From Thielaviopsis euricoi (taxonomy: Eukaryota; Ascomycota; Sordariomycetes; Microascales; Ceratocystidaceae), in assembly GCA_001599615.1 (NCBI GenBank), contig BCHJ01000021.1, positions 62,001 through 126,000 of the forward strand: a DNA stretch of 64,000 bases, read 5' to 3'. How positions within the stretch are numbered: position 1 is the stretch's first letter; each line of letters opens with the position of its first letter. The notes under the pieces are model-generated. The model ran no database searches. It saw nothing but the letters and a program-made list of their open reading frames with translations, and was not told where the DNA came from. Positions 46,006-60,323 of this stretch are shown here, piece after piece. The translations under genes and the position numbers were made by a program.

Positions 46006-49000
46006 TTATATAATATTACATTACACTGCCCTAACCTTGCCTCATGTACCCAATTACCAATTACCATTCTACACATACATATATTCCGTTGTCGTATTGG
46101 ATCCCTATCGTATCCTGTATCTTGGATAGAGTTGCCTTTGCTCTCGTTCCCTTGGTATTTGATTTGTCTGCTCTTCCGGGGTCTGAGCACCGAATCTGTG
46201 CTTCGCTGCTCACTATACCACATGCACCTTTTTCAAGGCAAACGTTTAACTATTTACACATTTGTTCACTTGTTTCTCTACTTCAATATAAAACAAGGCG
46301 AGTTGATATGTACGAAACGGCAGCAGCACCGGTCTGTAAATGCAAATGCTGTCCATTTCTGCACATATTCCCGCAAGGCTTCCCCCCAGGTGCACTTCAA
46401 GCTATGCAGTGCATCTGCAAGCACAGCTCTAATAGTGCAGCTCTAATTTCACAAGTGCACGAATCCGTCTGCACTTGCACTGCTGAAGAGAACCGAGCCC
46501 GCGACGGGCTTTTGCTATCCAGCGCTCGTGATATACCGGCCTGTCTCTAAACCCTATTGGGACTAGATATTCCAAGCAGAATGAAACCAAGCACGCCCGC
46601 CCCTTTGCAGGCAAAAGCTTACATGATACTGTATACTGATTGGTACGATGCAGCAGCACTTGCAGTGCAGTAGCCAGATCTCACCTCATCAGCCTCCCCT
46701 CCCCTTCAATGACTCGCTCAGATTGTCAATACACACAAATCCTCAGCCGAGGCTTTGGCCCAAAGGAGCTCTGCTAGCGATATGTCAAGATGCCGGGATA
46801 TTGCCTGTCGCCATCTTGTTTTGCCTGTCATCGGGGAGTGTCTGTGATGCTCAAACTAGAGCTATGCGTAAATATAGTGTGTTCAGATGGCTGTGTAGTA
46901 GTGCACTGCTACTAGAACAGCAAGTATTTGTAATTCATGAACCATACACCGGTCAAGTCACCGGCTGGACCTGCGTTTAACTGTTTGTGTCGATATTTAT
47001 TGATTCCTAAGAGAGAACAAAAAAGAAAAAGCCCGACGTCATCATTATACCCCCTCCCTCCCTTTCTGAGGTTAACTAACCCTAAGAAACAGCCATAATA
47101 TCAGTCAATTCCAAGACATTCTCACACTTTGATTTAGGTACTCGTGTGTCTGAGCTAAGTAAAACAGGCATAAAAGAGGGAAAAAAAATTCTTGCGAGAA
47201 GAGAAAAAAAAAAAAAAAAAAAAACTCACTGTTTATTCACAGCTTGAGGAATTCTAGCCTCTAAAAGGTGCCCCCAAGACCCGTTGCATACCTGGGTGTT
47301 TTCGTTCCCTTTTTTTTTTCTCTCTCTTCAGAAAATAAAGTAAAAAAAAAAAAAAAAAAAAAAAAATCCCGTACAAGAAAAATACTCCATATCGACACAT
47401 TCTTGCCCTCCCCCAAGGGGGGTTGTAGCACACCTCTTATACAATAGCTTGCCAAAGTCTCAAGCTCATAGCCAGCCAGAGCCAGAGCCAGTCAGAGCCA
47501 GAGCTTGAAAGCCACTGCAAAGCTGGGCAACAACAGCTCGTATGGGCCTTGCATGTGTCTCTCACACAGCAACAGCCAGGACAGAGGCAGGTCGTTTGCT
47601 TGCTTTGGCGTAATTAACCGCGCATCACATGATAGTGCGTAGAGCTCAGTATATCTTTTTGTGAAGCACAGCACAGCTGTCTGAGCACCAAATACCGCCA
47701 TGGTAAGAAATCTGTGCGCCCGCCGTTTGTTGCTCAGATCTACATGGACTCGTTTTCCTTATTGATCTATTTTCTTACACAGTTTGTCGCCCGCACAATG
47801 GATGGATCGACGGACGGCTTTGCGTGCGCTCAGTGACCCCCCTTCAGCCCACTGCCGCCAGCAAGCGTGCAAAGTATATCGAGAACCGCTAGATACCTCG
47901 CTCAGCAATCGCATTCCGCAGTCACTAACTTGACATGGTCTCACCAAGCCCAGGTCCCTCTCCTTGTAAGTACTGCTAGCAAGGACTCGACTAACACCAG
48001 TGAGTGATTCGATTTAGCACTGGCTTGTTCGTAACTAACGCAAGCCTGGGCCTTGACAGAATCGTGACTATGCCCAAAACAGTAACATTGCCTATTAGGG
48101 ACTGTCATTTCTTTGTTCACACGTTGTACCTTTGAACCCTTTTTTTTTTTTTTTTTTTTCGATTCTTCTTCTTCCTAGTCTAGCCTGCTATGAAGCACGG
48201 ACATCATTCATATGGCCTTTGCTCGCTCGTTCGCTCTTCCAAGTCTCCGAGGGCTTAGGGTCCCTGGCCCCTGTCAGCTACTTACTTTTGGGGCTTATTT
48301 AGTTTTTTTTTCTTTTACTGGGCCTTTAATTTTTTTATCATTATTCTTTTTTTACGCTGCTAGGAAGCTAGAACGTCTCGTAAAAGAGCAACTGGCTTAA
48401 TTCTCTTGGATTTGCGATCCTAAATCTCACCCGAATCGCTAAACTGACGATTGAGTTTTTTCTTTTATCAGATTTTTCTTTTTTTTCTGAATCTGTAGAT
48501 TTTTTTTCTCCATCTGCAGATTTTTCTTCTCAATCTATAGTTTACTTTAGTGATTTATATCCGAGTCTTTCCTACACCACACCTGGTGAGCTGGGCGTGA
48601 GGAGCCGAAATATACTGTCAACAGACTTTCTTTCTTCCTCTCTGTTTCTTCTTCATAACGAGTTTTACTTGTGCTGAAAAAAAAAATACACCCACCAGTC
48701 CCAATCGCCCTCATCCTTTGCCGATTCCAACGGCATCTTCCATAAGACTTGCTTTTCCATCTTCTCTCCCACTCTTGTTTTAGCGTAGATGAAGAAAAAA
48801 AAAAAAAAAAAAGAAAAAAAAAGGCCCCAAGTAAAATCCCTACCATCTCTACTCAAGAACAAATCCTCCTTGCTCGTCATGTCCATTCTAAGCTTAGGGT
48901 CTTATTAACATCTGAATAAGCCCTAAAAATGAGATCCAAGCGTTTATCTATTTGTTCTCTCGAGCAACTTGTCTCTTTTCTCTCTTTTCCGCAGACCCGA

Positions 49001-51101
49001 CCTGACCTGACCTGACCAAACACATGTGTCTTGTCTTCTATACTCTCAAGACTTGTGCAGTTAATGCTCTCCACGTCGTCCGCCGTGTTTCATCTTTGGA
49101 CCTGCCTGGCCTGGCCTGCCAGTAGAAGCTTTAGTACCGCCAAATGTCAATGTCCGTCGTCCGGACACTACATCGACAAGGAACGCAATCCGCATAACAT
49201 AACTCGGCGTCTAATGGAGGGGCTTTGTAATACAATACAATACAACATATGAATATCATGAGCCGCTAAATTTGACTACCGGAGGTGATTGCCCAATGCA
49301 GGCAGGCAGCTTGTCTCTGTACCTGGCACCACTTGACTTATAATTACCAGTCGGCCGGGTCTCTGGCCTATTTTCGTGTTGTATGCTTGGAGAGCAGGAG
49401 CAGTCGGTCGAGGACTTACGTGGAGGAGCAAGTCTCTGTAACTTGGACCATAGTCAAAGTGCTATTATACCTACCCCAAACCCTTACGCTTCTTTCGTAT
49501 TCTCCAAGCATAAACCACCCACTGCACTACGCTGCGCTGAGCTGCGCACGCACGCACGCACCAGTTGATCGCCACTCGATAGCTACAGAAGCACGTCCGT
49601 CTCGTCTCGTTTCCAAGATTGCACGCACCACCGACCATTCCATTCATTCCACACACACTCACGCACACGCACACACAGCCAAACAACGCGTGTGTTTGTC
49701 TCCTGTCGATCCACCCGGCTCAGTTGTATCTTTTGTATCTTTCGCGTGTACCTGCTTGATTATTCGTACTCTCGTACTCTATTCTATGCTGTCTTCTTTT
49801 CTTCCTGTCGTCCGCCCGAGCTTCAGTATCCTACCTGAGCTATTTGTTCTGGGTGGGTGGTGCACTTCTTCTTCTTCTTCACTGGCCCATGGTATCGGGA
49901 TTCTTTCGTTTTTGGAGGTGTCCATGGAACCGTAGACAACTTAACCAAGATGCTTGAGAACCTGGTGCCGCAAATAAAAAAAAATAAAGAAAATAACCCA
50001 CCCCTTCTTGGGGGCCTGCCGGTAATGCAGCGATCACCGGTATTTTCTTTTTTATCTTTATTTTTTTGGGGACTCCTTTTTTCTTTTGCTTCTTCTTCGA
50101 AATCCCCTTTCGTCCTGTCTTTGCCGGCTTTTCATTCTCGTGTTGGTGATTTCAGTGCGTGCGTGCGTGCTGCAACTCTCTTTGAAAATCAATCTACCGA
50201 CTGATGCATTTGCCAGAGTTACATTTTGCTTAGCGAGGACTTATTTCCCCTAGGAGGGGGCCTTTTTCTCTTCTTCCTTGGATCATTCTTCACTAAGTAG
50301 CTTTTTCCAATGCCCGCAAACATGAACTTGACATCTCACAGGTTGCTCAGCCTTGTCAGTCGTTTGTTTGCTCGTCTCGAGACTCGACTCAGGAATTTGT
50401 AGCCTTTTTGTTTTTTATGTCACACTCGTTGTTTGTAGTAATGTCCCTTTCTAAGAAAACACTGAACATCTAAAGTTCTGCACAGCACATCCAGGCCCTG
50501 GGCTTTATGCCCTGAAGCCCTAAAGCCCCAGCATATTCTAAAGACCCAACATACCCGAAAGACCCAGGTTTGATCCCCCCCCCCCAAATACCTGGCACTG
50601 CGAGGCATAAATGCACCCCGAAAACCCACGTTGTAGGCATTTCAATACACAAAGACCACAGTCGCAGCCATCACAATGCCCGCTTTCAAGTTCCAAAAGT
50701 GCTTTTGCTTGTCTGTCTGTCTGTCCGCCTCTGCCGTTGCATCTCGGTGCAAGATGAGGATCTGCCTTTCTTATTTTTCTATTCTGCTACCCCTCTGTTC
50801 ATGTTATATTAACTAAGATCGTAGTTTCTGTCAGTCAGACAGAGAGTTCGCGTGGAGATGCCGATGGCTCCATTTTCTATTAGAGCAACGTCACATAGTC
50901 TTGGCATGGCCGGTACTGTAGAGTGCTGTAGAGAAGATGACCGCACTTGAACAGGCCACGATCGACTTTCGTCTGCTTGTTATAACACTGCTGGATTGGC
51001 TAAAACTACTGCCGTCGCTTGTTATGTCTGGGCCCACCAAAGTCTGTAGGCCGCAGCCCCTAGCAAAGAAGACCCAGGAATATAACCTAGAAAGCCAGTC
51101 C

Positions 51102-51131
51102 TAACCTGACCCGACCCGACCAGACCTGGCC
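51102..51131. repeat. GACC-type pentamer array
   Basis: TAACC, TGACC, CGACC, CGACC, AGACC, TGGCC in register. A sister array ACCTG x3 lies at 48995-49017. Confidence 0.8.
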
Positions 51132-51432
51132 TTGATCGTGCGTGCATATGACGTCGGACTTTTCAATGTTATGGCAGGTGCATCTTTTTTATCGACTTAT
51201 GTCTTATTTATATCTTATTTATGTTTTCATTGGATCCATCACACCAACTCCTCCTATCTTGATCCTAAAGTCTTTGACTTCGTTTCTCTCTGTCCACTTA
51301 TTTTTTCTTTTCCTACTTGTTCTTTCACTTTTCTAGACATTTTTATTCGGCCCTAAGAAAGCCCTCTCTTTGATCTAGACATCCATCGTCAGCTAGAGCG
51401 GAGATTGGGAAATTCCGTGGAAAAAAATACAT

Positions 51433-51451
51433 CCCCCCCCCCCCCCCCCCC
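51433..51451. repeat. C19 homopolymer
   Basis: Nineteen consecutive C on +. Long C/G runs are rare next to the many A/T runs; a C16 run lies at 25657-25672, and C/G runs of about 10-12 lie near 50575 and 58506. Confidence 0.95.
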
Positions 51452-52877
51452 AAAGTGTTTATTGTCCTTTTGAGGAATTCTACTGCTTTTGCTCTAGACT
51501 CACTTTCTATATCCACTAACACAGCATCCCTAATCCATGGTGTGCCTAGGATCTTTATCGACGATGCTTAGGGTCCATCCGGGTTCTTCATTCACACACA
51601 ATGTATACCGATACTCCGCCGTGGTGCAGCTTTTTGTGTCTTCTACGCTAAGCATTAGGCTAGGGCTTACTTACTTAGTGACTAGTTTGTTGCTTGGTGT
51701 CCACTGCAAGCACTCGAGCTGTTTGTACATTAAAGTAGAATAAACTCAAAATAAAATCGAACAATATAAAAGAAAACGCCCAGCTCGTCTTTGTGGATCG
51801 TCACCACAAGAAAATAGAAGACATGGAAGAGCACGAAAAAAACAGGCCCCCGGGCTTCCTTCACAGCAATATGTCGTCGTAAGTCCAAGACCGGAGTGGA
51901 TTATTCAATGGCTTGGCGCTGTTGGGCCGAGGTAAGTCAAGTCAGTCAAAACACTACTACTACTACTACCATCTTTCTTGCTAAATTCAGTTGTCGATCG
52001 GTACCTTGCGACAACTGACACTGGCACTCCTGATCTAGTGCAGTGTAAATGTTTCGTCCTAATGGGATAGACCACGAGAGGAAACGAGTCCTCCTCCCAA
52101 AAGGTCGCTGGTGAGAGGCCGGTGGTTCGCCGTTTGATACTATCGATCGGGGCTGCATATCTGCAGTGTAGTGCAGTGCAGCGCAGTGCAGCTCAGTACA
52201 GCTACTTGCATGCAATCTATCCGCCTCCTCTATGCATGCATTACAGGGGCAGCAGTTTGTTTACACAGCACGCTTCTAGTCTTCTTCTGGCACTGCATAG
52301 CGGGCCCTGTTTTTTTTTTTCCGATGTATCCGCATTGCATGTTGAAGAATGTCCACTTTGCACGCACGCCAGACTAGATTTCCATCTCCTGTTTTTGTAT
52401 TTTTGCTGCCTGGAAGAAGAACAACACAAAAGAGTCTAGAACATTGCTATTTCTATTACTAAAGGCTTTTGTCTGTGTCTATTAGTGTCCTTCTAGTGGT
52501 CCCTCTGGAGCCTTCTAGTGTTGACTTAACAAAATTAGAACCATAAGAAAAACTGATGGATAAAAAAATGAGAAAAAAAAGATGGAAAAAAAAAATCAGC
52601 TATGGCTTCTCGATCTAATCGGCATAGCGTCCCCGATTTCCTCTGTCCCTGGAGAAGGGGGATTATTCACATCTTTGTGATACAGCACCCGCCCGCTTTT
52701 TGGTAGCCCTCTCTAGTTTTGTCGTCTCACCTACGCTTAGGCTTAATACGAGTCTTTTTTTTTTCTTATAGCCAACTTTGGGCATTGCCACTAGGTTTAT
52801 GGCCACTATAATCGACTAACATAGCTACTAACCGATCCTTGGTGATAAAACCAAATAACCATCGTCAGCCGCTGTAA

Positions 52878-52912
52878 CGATGCGATGCGATGCGATACGA
52901 TACGATACGATG
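52878..52912. repeat. CGATG/CGATA pentamer array
   Basis: CGATG x3, CGATA x3, CGATG in perfect register, a clear two-variant block structure. Confidence 0.95.
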
Positions 52913-54735
52913 GCTCGACTTGGCCACTAGCCAATCGATTCGATTTAGTGCTGTTTGGCGTCTGGCGTTTACCAGCCAGTTATTGCAGCCGTTGGTTGTT
53001 TACGCAGCTCTGCTCTAATTGCTTGTATCGAAAGTATTTCCTCTTTTGGGTATTGCACATCATATCGTCCCTTTAATGCAGCGTAGCACTAGCTTTGTCT
53101 TGTAAGACTGGACGCTTCAGTTTGCGCAATGGAACGACGGGCAGGCTAGCTGGGAATTACAGGTGTTTTATCACAATAGAGTGTCAGTACCAGATAAATC
53201 GAGAGAACATATAGGAATAGAATCTCAGCAGGGGCCTCAGAGTGTTAATCGTAGTAGTAGTACTGCTACTATACTATACTACTGCGACATACGGACGTAC
53301 GGTACAGTACTAGCATTTGAGACTAGCTGGACAGACAGGGCAGACCTAACAGCTCGGCGTCTCGCGTTTAACAGCAGGACCTAGACTCTTTCACTGTTAT
53401 TGTTTTCTCGCTCATCACACCCCTCCCCTCCTCCTTCCGGCACCAGGTTAGTGTAGTGCCCAGTAACTTACTGACTGTAACTTGCCAGGGTAGCTTGTTC
53501 ATAGGCAAGTATCAACTTCTACACAGTCAGTAGTAGTTTTTCCGCTCAGGTGAAGAAATGCAAAGAAAAGGAACGGTGGATATTGAGTGGCTCAGCTCAG
53601 ACGGCCTTCTAGAAGACTTTTTTTTTTTTTAGTTGTAGGGCCTACCCAGCCAGTCCACAAAGTCAGAAGCTAATTAACCTAAGGAAGTCCCTAGTTATAG
53701 CATCTATCCAAGTAATGGCTGATCACAGGGAGACAGAGATTCGAGAACTGAACCAAAAACAATGAAAAAAAAAAAAAATAAGCTGCATCCCTCTTATTGC
53801 ATGTTGTGGCGCCGATGACGCTGGCCTTGACTGTAGAGACAGACCGCATTGTCTCTGATGTCTGTAGACTGACTGGCTGAATCTACGAGCTAGTAAGACA
53901 AAGTCTTGCGTGCGTGCGTGCGTGCTTCTTGTGTTGGTGACAGAATATCGTAGCTAGAAGAACAAAAAGAAAACGAAGTGAAGAAATCGGCCGAGTATTG
54001 CTACAGGGTAGACCCTCGTAGACACCGTCTCGACAATCTTTAATTCGCCGTCTTTCACTGACACGGGATGCACAGCATTCTTTTTTTTCTTCTCTTTTCT
54101 TTTTCTCTGAGTACTTATTAAGATCTTACAAAGTACAGATATTCTCTATAGATTGAACAAGAAAAAAAAAAGATGGGATACGCAGGTGAAGCGGGCTCTG
54201 CTTAACCACGCCCCTCTGTCCCCCCCCCCTTGTTGCAAAAGGAAGATGACAAGCCACGCGACAAAAATCGAAATCAAACCATCTTCTGCTGGCGTGAGCT
54301 GTATGAATTTCACCTAATGGCTTCTATAGCTTCTATAACAGTGTCAAGGAAGAGAGAAGAAAGAAAAAATATATATATTTGGCCGTATACGTCCAACCCG
54401 GCTTATAGCCTGCCGTCTATTGGTCCCAGAATAGGGGAACCTGCAATACGCAGCTGCATAGGAGAATTTACAAGGTTATCTTTTGTCAGGTAGCACTTGC
54501 TATTTTTTCTCTTCTTCATCTTCCTGTACGCAATACATGCAAATCAACAACCAAATCTTTACCTCCTACTGATATGTACAGAGTAGGAATTTGTCGTTTT
54601 ACCACCCATGCGTTTAGATGTAGATATTTACTGCCGAGAGAGAAAAAAGAGAGAGCAAGCATATATCGCCGGGTTCTATTTCTGTCGCTCGTATTTACCA
54701 CGCCTCCTTTGATACCCTAGAGAGTCTTAACACAC

Positions 54736-54774
54736 AAGTACTTACACTTACAGTAAGCACTTATGTAAGTACTT
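54736..54774. repeat. Nested inverted repeat (possible cruciform)
   Basis: Outer arms AAGTACTTACA (54736-54746) and TGTAAGTACTT (54764-54774) are perfectly complementary over 11 bp. The 17-bp interior itself contains CTTAC-A-GTAAG, and ACTTA-TG-TAAGT overlaps the right arm. Confidence 0.9.
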
Positions 54775-55362
54775 AAATTAAATAAGTAAGCAGAAAATAC
54801 CAAGAACCCCCCCCTTCTACGTTACTATTAAAACCATACCAGTTATCTTATATACAAGCCACGATTTGCTTATCATTGTACCTGGGCTACTGGGTACTTA
54901 GATATTGGATCTACTTGCTTGGCTGCTTCTCACCTGAACTTGATATTCGAGTGGCCAAATTAGCTGAACCACGGCCAGCTAGCATCACCACTCGTAGAAT
55001 CGCTACCGACAGTTCGCACTAAGTCCATCGCAAAAGGCGAATGTGTTTCCGTATTTGACAGGTTTGCCTTTTTGGGAAACGTGCACAAAATATGACTAGC
55101 GTTGATTTGACTTTTACTATTGACGCTGTATTTACAGGATCGCAGTTATGCTTGTAAGCTGCAGTGAATAGACGAAAAGCTCTATCTAGTAGCTGGGCAA
55201 GCCCCTTCTAAAGGAAAACACGTGTAATTTAACTAGCCCTTCTAACTCTAGGCATAGACTACACCGTTAATCTGCCTCTTCCAAGCCAGTTGGTAAACAG
55301 CACTGCTGCTTGTGTAAAGTATTGCTAGGCCATAGTTTAGTCGTCCTAGATCTAAAGTCCTT

Positions 55363-55407
55363 CCATGCCACGCCACGCCACGCCACGCCATGCCATGCCA
55401 TGCCATG
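55363..55407. repeat. CCACG/CCATG pentamer array
   Basis: Nine units: CCATG, CCACG x4, CCATG x4, in perfect register, with the variants in blocks. Confidence 0.95.
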
Positions 55408-58400
55408 TTCTCAGATCTTAGATCCCCTAGCAGGAACATTCCTGTCGTCCCCAAATGCCTGACTTATTTCTATAGCAGTGCCTATAAGTAGCTAATGTAT
55501 AAGTAGAATCCTTCATGGGGGACAATTTATGCGAGCCTCGGCTCATTCTGTGTCTTCTCTAGTAACTATTTTTTTTTTCCCTCTGTGCTAGTATTGCGTG
55601 AGCTGCTTGCCGGACCCTCCCTTGCTAGACTGGTTTTGTCAAGAGAAAGAGACCCAGCGAATCGCAAGGGATACTGGAAGTGTGAAACAATAAAAGAAGA
55701 AAAAATAAAGAGATATTGCTCGATAGACTGGGGCGGCAATTCATTGTCTGCCGGTCTAGAATTTTACAAAAAATCGGGCAAACGTTGATTTGCCATGGCA
55801 CAGTTGTATAACGTCTGGCTTTATCTTTCTCCTAACCCTAAGAATGATTCCACACATCTCTACTTATATTTCCTTTTTGTTTCCTGTGCTGTTCTTGAAG
55901 AACATCTGTGGCCCACCAGTCACAGCACCTCATTAGTTTATTGTAGGTTTAATAGCTGTGGAAACAAGCCGGACTTTACCTTACTTGCAAAAAAGTGATA
56001 GAGAAATGTTTTGTCATATTGTCATCATCCCTATAGAGCGGTATAGAACCACTACTGCTAATTCTAGCAGTACAAGCAGACAAAAGGAATCTTGCCCCTC
56101 CTGGAAAAAAATAAGAAAAACACAATGCAGCTTTCGTCACATCCTCACTCAGCCAATGCAAGTACAGGTCCTAAGGGATGGTCGGGTAAACTAGTAAGAA
56201 TAAGAGAACGCAAAACAACAACCACAACAGTAATAATACATTGAGATGAAGCACCTTGTGCAGATTTCTCACAATATGCAGATGCACTACACCACAAAAG
56301 CGGTACGACTCGCTGTCTAGGGCCGCAGCCGGTCCGACACAGCTATCAGCAGAGTAGAAAATATGCTTTGAGTGTGCTGTATAATCGTAGCCCCTACTGA
56401 ACAAATTAAGTCAAATGCTTTTTTTTTTCTTTCTTTTTTCTCCGAGCCCGTTCCACTGGACCGGCTTTGATGAGTGTTGCCAATGTGACGTCTCAACTTG
56501 GTCATGCTAGCTTGCGTGTATTTCTAATACTGGTTAGAGCCGGTCGCAGAATAGAGACAGTATTACCAACACAACTTGGTGCTAGTGGTGTTCTGGTGAT
56601 AAGCAGGCTCACTTGGGATCAAGCGGCTTCCATGATCGCCAAGTCTCTTTGAATTCCACTTCTAGTGCTTACGTTTCTTTGCCACTCTGCTAAGTACTGT
56701 GTACAGTACAGAACAAAAGCAGACAGAAACATCACACTACTGCAGGCTTCCTAGCCGGCTGGTCTTCCTGAGATGCATCTAGCAATGCAACTCCCCCACT
56801 CACCCATCTTACCTGTTGCATCCCATCCATCTCAGTTAAGCCAGTCAGCCAGTGAGCTAGCTATTCGTCTAGCTAGATACGCGCTTTTCCCTTGCACTAT
56901 CTTGTTCCTCCCTTTTCTCTCTGTGCCATCCGTTTGCATTGCATTAGCTTTTACTTGAGTGTTCTCTGCTCTATTCCACTAATACATAGTAAGCGAGACG
57001 ATGGCCCAACCAGCTCACCAACCAGCGAGCGAGCTGGTTTTCAAGAAAGGAAAAGAAATCTGAGATGTGATAGCTCTCAACCTCGTGCCGCCCCGGCAGG
57101 CCAAGTCAAGCCAGGCTAAGCCAAGAAAGAATCTCGCTCCCTATTTCCTGTTGTCTGCAATATTCCTGTTTCTTCTTCCCATCTGCATCTTGTGTTTTCT
57201 TTTTCTTCCTTGTATAATATCTATTTATTTCAAGCACGCACGCCGGCTTCTCTCATTCTATCTACTTTTTTTTTTTTTTTTTTTTTTCCCTCGCCTCCTC
57301 ATCTTATGCCCGCACTCATGCTCGGCAATACGACTCTGACATTCATAAGCAGATAGGCCTTGTCTACATACGTATGTGTGTGCTCGGTGTCTTTATATAC
57401 ACCTTTATGACTGAGCTGCATCGTTGCATAGGCCGTTGATCGCTGTGACAACACTGTGATACAGCTGCATTAGCGTTGGCCACCACTTGGCACACATTCT
57501 CTTTCATTGTATTCCATTCCGTCGGCCGTTATTCCACATGCACTGCATAGTACAGTCCAGCTATCACAGCTAATATACGCGCCTGCTGACCCAACTGCCA
57601 CGACTAATTCAAGGTACGCTTAGTACAATACATGAAGCTATGGCTTTTTTTATTTTATTTTTTTATTTATTCCCAGAAGACTGGCTCAAGTGTGAACTTG
57701 TCAAGGGTTGTAGCAGATTGACGAGTGTTTGGCTATATCACAGATATATTAAGGGCCTTTTGGGTACTTGTTGTTGGCTTTAGGCTTTGCTTTGCACCAG
57801 TTAGTTATGCACAGACTTGTTTCTGTCTTGATGACAGCCGCTTGTACTTTATTCCTTATGCTGCTGCTGCTGCTTCTGCTACTGTTCTGAAGCGAGTGGC
57901 CCTCAAGTTGTCCAGCCCAGTCCAGCAGCTTGTATCAGTTCTAGCGACTTTGCTCTGGCCAACAGCCAACCAGCCCATGTCATAGCCTAGACCAGTACTT
58001 TTTTTTTTCTGACTTCTCCCACTCAAACATGGAAGCGTAGCCCTACGCGCCGCTCGCTCGCTTCACCTGAACGCTGGTGGCGTATGGCCCAGGGCCCTGG
58101 AAACGCACCGGCTTAGTTGCAGGTTCTCCGCTCCCAGTACTGTATTTTCTTGTATTGGTCTTGTTTTGTCGTTTGCAAGTTGCAATAAGCATCTCGTTGG
58201 ATTCTTGGCTATAGATAAGTAGATGAGCACAAACATATGTCGTTCATTAGTTACCAGGTTGGAAGTGCTGTCAATATAATCTCATTCGGCTTGTTGCCGG
58301 CTCGGGCCCGAATCGCTGGCCGTACGCCCGACCTGGATTTGATCCCCAGTACAAATACAGCACTGCAGCCTATTTCGTAGGGCCTAACATTAGATGTTAC

Positions 58401-60323
58401 CAGGACCCGTGTTGGCTAATTGAAAAGAGGAGCCTTGTCTGTGTTGCACGTCGGTCACACATCAGCACAAGAATGGGATGCAATGCGATGCGATGCAAAT
58501 GTCATGGGGGGGGGGGCATATATACTTGGAAAAACAAATGCAGCGAGCTATTGCTGCGTAGAAATACAGGCCCTACAGTTCAACAGAAGTGGGAGGAGTT
58601 CCCCCCCTGTGACACAGTGCAAATCACTTACCCGTTGTGCTGGGACGAAAACACAGAAGACACACCTGAAGAATGCCCGTGTCAAGGAGGGGAGGAGGAG
58701 CCAAAGCAAAATCACACAGGGCCGTGGTGACAAAGCATGATACGTAGTCAAGTCACAGCAAACCAACACAACACAGCCCGCACACCACATATTGTTTCTT
58801 AATTCCCGACATGTGTCCAGATAAAGTAGACCTTGCATCTGCCTTTTCTTGCATCTCCTACCAACGATTTCCAGTGCAGTTTTGGGCAATTCTCCGTGCT
58901 GTCTATCTGGTTTGTCTCAGTAGATGAGCGCATGTAATTATACATACATACCATATTAAAAGATGGGAGGGTTTCCCTTCCTTTACTTCCTACTGGCAAC
59001 ACACCCCTTTGATGTGATATGAGAAGTGCAGGTTAAGCACGGCTAGTCTCTTGGATTTGGGTAACAGGCTGAGTGGCATTGCATGATTATTATCAGAGGT
59101 GTTTTTGGCTTAAGATGTTTGAGATTACATGACGGCGAGACTAGGCCTTTTCGTTTTCAGTGTTCTTCCAAGCCAGAAGAATCCCCCTTTGACAGGTCTG
59201 TCAGTGGACCACTAGACAGTCCTAGCATAACTAGCAATTTACAGGGCATATCGTACTAAAGCCGCCACGCCAAGCAGTTGTGCTACTTGGGCGACCGATA
59301 CACACACCCTACAAAACAGCCACCAAATCACTATCGTATCGATCGGTGGATCGGACCAGCCAGACAGTCGGCCAGCCAGCCAACGACTGCAGTCAGTTTG
59401 GCAGAGCACGAAGGGCCGATCCTGTTCGGTGTTAGTGCAGAAACTTGACGTTGCTCTGCTCATCCTGCCTGGGTAGTTAGTTACTAATAGATGGACAAAT
59501 TCTCCTGCTGTGCCCCAGGTTTCCCAGCAAATCACAATTATGAGAATATATCCTTGTATTTTTTTTTCTTTGATAAGAGCTAACGTGGGGAGGTTACTAG
59601 AGTCAAACTGGCCCGAATAAAAAAAAAAAAAGAAAAATAAATAAATAGAGGAAGGGGAAAAGAAAAGAAAAATAGAAATAGAGACAACATAGAAACCAGG
59701 AACGGCAGCCGTCAAAAGAAATCAACAATAATAAAATAAAATAAATGGAAAATAAATAGACAGGTCGCCGAAGTCACAGGGAGCAGAAGGGAGACGAGCA
59801 TTGGATTTGTCCTTGCTTAGTCCCCGAAACATCTGGCAAGCCGGGATAGTCCATGCCATTCTCTCCCCTCACCTCTATACAGACAAAGTTTATCCTCCAA
59901 CTCTGTTATTAGTCTCGCCTCTCAAATAAACCTGCTCTGGAGACCAGCCAGAATGAGACAAAGAGTCGATGATACAGACTAAGCCCGTTTCGAGAAGCGC
60001 CAGAGAATCACCAGGCCGTAACTCGGTGGTTTTGGGGAGACGTAGAGAAGAGAGCAGAGACGACTGGAGACGAGTAGCGTTTGAATAGGAGGCTGAGGGC
60101 AAATCACATAACATAAGCTTGAATAAGCATTTTCATCACCGCGTGTGCCAGGGGGACCGCAATATAGCGCTCGATTCGATCTGGATCTGAGATTCTATTA
60201 AGCTAGCTTTGATGTGAGGTGAAGGGCACTGCTACAAATGTTGCTCGTATCTGGGCACATGTTTCCCAGTAATGAAAGTACAGAGCCTACTGCCAGGCCA
60301 GAACACATGCTGTACTGGACAGC

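Noticed and set aside
49285..49935. 216-codon plus-strand open frame in the desert
   Set aside because: Biased by CA-dinucleotide and pentamer repeats (HTHAHAHT); no domain and no coding-like GC elevation as in the real genes here.
58325..58420. B-box-like GGATCAAATCC on the minus strand
   Set aside because: No A box, anticodon stem or acceptor pairing could be assembled.
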